Part shown: positions 6,090-7,707 of the stretch, one piece after another
Layout of the letters: every line of letters starts with the position of its first letter
Position numbering within the stretch: position 1 is the first letter of the stretch
Program-made: the position numbers and the translations under genes
Notes under the pieces: model-generated
The model's database searches: none
Seen by the model: only the letters and a program-made list of their open reading frames with translations
Told to the model about the DNA's origin: nothing
Source: Pseudomonadota bacterium
GTDB lineage: Bacteria > Pseudomonadota > Alphaproteobacteria > Ferrovibrionales > Ferrovibrionaceae
Reading direction: 5' to 3'
DNA: 7,707 nt
NCBI GenBank assembly: GCA_023433835.1
Contig: JAEYTW010000356.1
Location: 1 to 7,707, forward strand

Positions 6090-6810
6090 ACTCGCCCTTG
6101 CGGCGGTGCTGATCCTGCTGCTGGCGCCACCCGCCGCGGCGGAACGGCTGACCGGCGCCTGCCTGCATTTTCCGCCCGGCAAGATCGAGGGCCAGCCGAT
6201 CCGGCCGGGTTTCGAGATCGAGATCATGACGGCGGCGCTGGGCCTGGCCGGCGATACGCTCCAACTCGACTTCTATCCCTGGCCGCGGGCGCTGGCATTG
6301 GCCGAGACAGGCCAGGTCGATCTGCTCTGCGGTTGCAGCGAGGATCCGTCGCGCCAGGACCGGCTGTTGCTGTCCGATCCCATCGGGCAATTGTCGATCG
6401 GCCTCTTCGCGCGGGCCCAGCCGGACGGCACCCAGCCGCCGCGGCTGGCCGGCCTCGCCGGGCAGGCGGTCGGCGTGGTCGCCGGCTACAATCTCGTCGC
6501 CGATCTGCGCAGCGCCGGCGCCCTGCCGGTACCGGTCGACAGCGATGCGGCGGGCCTGCGCATGCTGGAGGGGGGCCGCTTCCCGCTGCTCTACGGTTTT
6601 GCCGATTCGGTGCGCTTCACCCTGCATGAGCAGCGCATGGCCATGTCGCTCAGTTTCCGCGAATTGCGTGCCGAGCCCAACTATGTCTGTTTCAGCCGCC
6701 AGGCCGGCGATGCCGAGGCGCGTGCCGCGCGGTTCAACCGCGGCTTGTCGGTTCTGCGCGGCAATGGCCAGCTGAATGCGATCCGCGGCCGCTACGGCCT
6801 AGGCGACTGA
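6070..6810 (+). CDS. Periplasmic solute-binding (SBP_bac_3-like) protein, second of a tandem pair
   Basis: A 246-residue paralogue of the preceding protein, aligning along its whole length. Seen: a signal peptide (core 8-19, cleavage near AAA|E after residue 24), HFPPGKIEG (33-41), GFEIEIM (47-53), FYPWPRALAL (68-77), CGCS (87-90), SIGLFA (109-114), GVVAGYNL (135-142), CFSRQAGDAEARAARF (207-222) and RGRYG near the end. Cysteines 31, 87, 89 and 207 match those of the first copy. Shared motifs and order point to tandem duplication followed by strong divergence. The ATG at 6070 lies inside the end of the upstream gene, with GGGG just before it, suggesting translational coupling. Its 3' end overlaps the convergent downstream gene by 12 bp. 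The ligand is unknown; it could be a sensor or scavenging protein rather than a transporter subunit. Confidence 0.85.
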   Translation: MVRAAAELALAAVLILLLAPPAAAERLTGACLHFPPGKIEGQPIRPGFEIEIMTAALGLAGDTLQLDFYPWPRALALAETGQVDLLCGCSEDPSRQDRLLLSDPIGQLSIGLFARAQPDGTQPPRLAGLAGQAVGVVAGYNLVADLRSAGALPVPVDSDAAGLRMLEGGRFPLLYGFADSVRFTLHEQRMAMSLSFRELRAEPNYVCFSRQAGDAEARAARFNRGLSVLRGNGQLNAIRGRYGLGD

Positions 6811-7707
6811 CCGGTCGCGCCACATCCGCTCGGCCAGGTCCTGGGCGGCGGCCGGCGCTTCAGCCCGGCCGGCCAGCAGCAGGGCGATCGCGGCCGTCCC
6901 GGTGACGGCGGCAACCGGCGCGGCCTCGTCGAGCTCACCGCGCCACAGCCCGGCGATGCGCCGGGGATCGAGGTCTTCCTCTCGCCAGCGATGGTCGGTC
7001 TCGGGCAGCAGGGCGGGCCAGGCCAGGTCGCGAATCCCGGATCCCGCGACATGGGCGACGGCACAGGCTTTCAGCGGGTTGCGCTGGGCTTCGCCGCCGC
7101 CGCCCTTGAACACCGCCGATTGCGGCTGGCCCAGCAGCCGTGCCGCCTCGGCCTGCAGCGTGCGGTACGGCGGATGAAACACGCCCTGCATCTGCGCCGC
7201 CGCCGCGGCCGGGTTCAGGGCGCGCACGAAGGAATTGACCACGGTACGCACGCCGAGCAGCGGGCGCAGGCCCAACAGCGCGTCCGCCTCGGGGCAGAGG
7301 TCTTCAAGTCCGACATAGGCCACGCCGCGGGCCGCGAGATCGGCGGCGACCCTGTCGCGATCGCGCGCGGGCAGGATGCCCAGCGCCGCCAGGGCCGGCC
7401 GGGTCGAGGCATAGTCGGTGCCGGTCGCGCCCTCGACGCCGTGGATCAGGATGCGGATGCCGTTCTGCGCCAGCAGCCGGGCAGCCAGCAGGAACCAGGG
7501 TTGCTGGCGGTGACGGTCGGCATAGGAAGGCCAGTCGATATCGACGCCGAGGCCGGTCAGGTCGAGACGCAGCCGGCCCCTCGCGGCCGCGGCAAAGCCG
7601 GCGAGTTCTTCCGGCGTTTCACCGCGATAGCGCAACAGCAGCAAAAGCGCGCCTATCTGCACCGGATCGGCGTGGGCGGCGCCGGGGGCGGCCCGCCCGC
7701 CCCGCGG
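6799..7707 (-). CDS. TrpD2/YbiB-type glycosyltransferase-family protein, 5' end beyond right edge
   Basis: The 302 visible residues belong to the family of proteins related to anthranilate phosphoribosyltransferase (TrpD). Counting from the first visible codon, seen are ADPVQIGALLLLLRYRGE, the end of the helical N-terminal domain, then DWPSYADRH at about 58-66, HGVEGATGTDYAS at 89-101, LLGVRTVVNSFVRALNP at 150-166 and FKGGGGEAQRNP at 200-211. The TrpD phosphoribosyl-diphosphate loop GTGGD is absent; DIDWPSYADRHRQQPWF occupies that place, as in YbiB-like TrpD2 proteins. Those have no proven enzyme activity, and E. coli YbiB binds nucleic acid. The frame is open to the window edge, so the true start lies outside; about 20-40 residues are probably missing. 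The apparent GTG at 7662 is internal to the domain. It is convergent with the binding-protein genes. Tryptophan synthesis is unlikely. Confidence 0.87.
   Translation of the reverse strand, partial: PRGGRAAPGAAHADPVQIGALLLLLRYRGETPEELAGFAAAARGRLRLDLTGLGVDIDWPSYADRHRQQPWFLLAARLLAQNGIRILIHGVEGATGTDYASTRPALAALGILPARDRDRVAADLAARGVAYVGLEDLCPEADALLGLRPLLGVRTVVNSFVRALNPAAAAAQMQGVFHPPYRTLQAEAARLLGQPQSAVFKGGGGEAQRNPLKACAVAHVAGSGIRDLAWPALLPETDHRWREEDLDPRRIAGLWRGELDEAAPVAAVTGTAAIALLLAGRAEAPAAAQDLAERMWRDRSVA

Noticed and set aside
5298..6627. Two long minus-strand open frames opposite the binding-protein genes
   Set aside because: They are antisense to genes with signal peptides and conserved motifs, and they resemble each other only because the plus-strand genes are paralogues.
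7618..7662. GTG at 7662 as the true start of the TrpD2-like gene
   Set aside because: It falls inside the conserved DPVQIGALL helix, has no ribosome site, and the frame stays open to the window edge.

Overview
The window reads as a piece of chromosome from a GC-rich alphaproteobacterium. Codon third positions are almost all G or C. The linked pair glnB–glnA, with a sigma-54 promoter ahead of glnB, is the arrangement known from Rhodospirillum, Azospirillum and rhizobia. The histidine tRNA keeps the canonical G-1:C73 pair. That argues against the Rhodobacterales/Rhizobiales/Caulobacterales group, in which this pair was lost, and suggests a Rhodospirillales-like lineage. This placement is inference; the genus cannot be named from the sequence.

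Left part (1-1300): the N-terminal half of an AraC-family regulator runs leftward off the edge. It is divergent from an Asp/Glu-racemase-family gene, and a 146-bp gap between them holds a possible operator. A strong hairpin terminator at 1267-1295 closes the racemase region. Its T-run is on the minus strand, so it mainly ends glnA, which arrives from the right.

Nitrogen core (1319-3335): glnB (PII protein) and glnA (class I glutamine synthetase) form a leftward operon. A near-consensus sigma-54 promoter lies upstream of glnB. PII Tyr51 (uridylylation site) and glutamine synthetase Tyr398 (adenylylation site) are both present, so the usual post-translational nitrogen control should operate on these products. 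Upstream of the promoter lie a perfect 12-bp inverted repeat and then the terminator of the next gene.

Middle (3349-5222): a small secreted protein made mostly of one OmpA-like peptidoglycan-binding domain points left. Divergent from it is a PLP aminotransferase of the methionine/kynurenine type (YbdL/KAT). A tRNA-His gene with its own recognisable promoter follows.

Right part (5340-7707): two tandem, overlapping paralogous genes encode periplasmic solute-binding-like proteins. Both share an unusual set of four cysteines, and no transporter genes are seen beside them. They converge on, and slightly overlap, a TrpD2/YbiB-type glycosyltransferase-family gene whose 5' end lies beyond the window.

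Most of the window is ordinary housekeeping sequence. The paired cysteine-bearing binding proteins and the racemase with an altered first active-site motif are the least ordinary items. No mobile element, CRISPR array or obvious defence system was seen.
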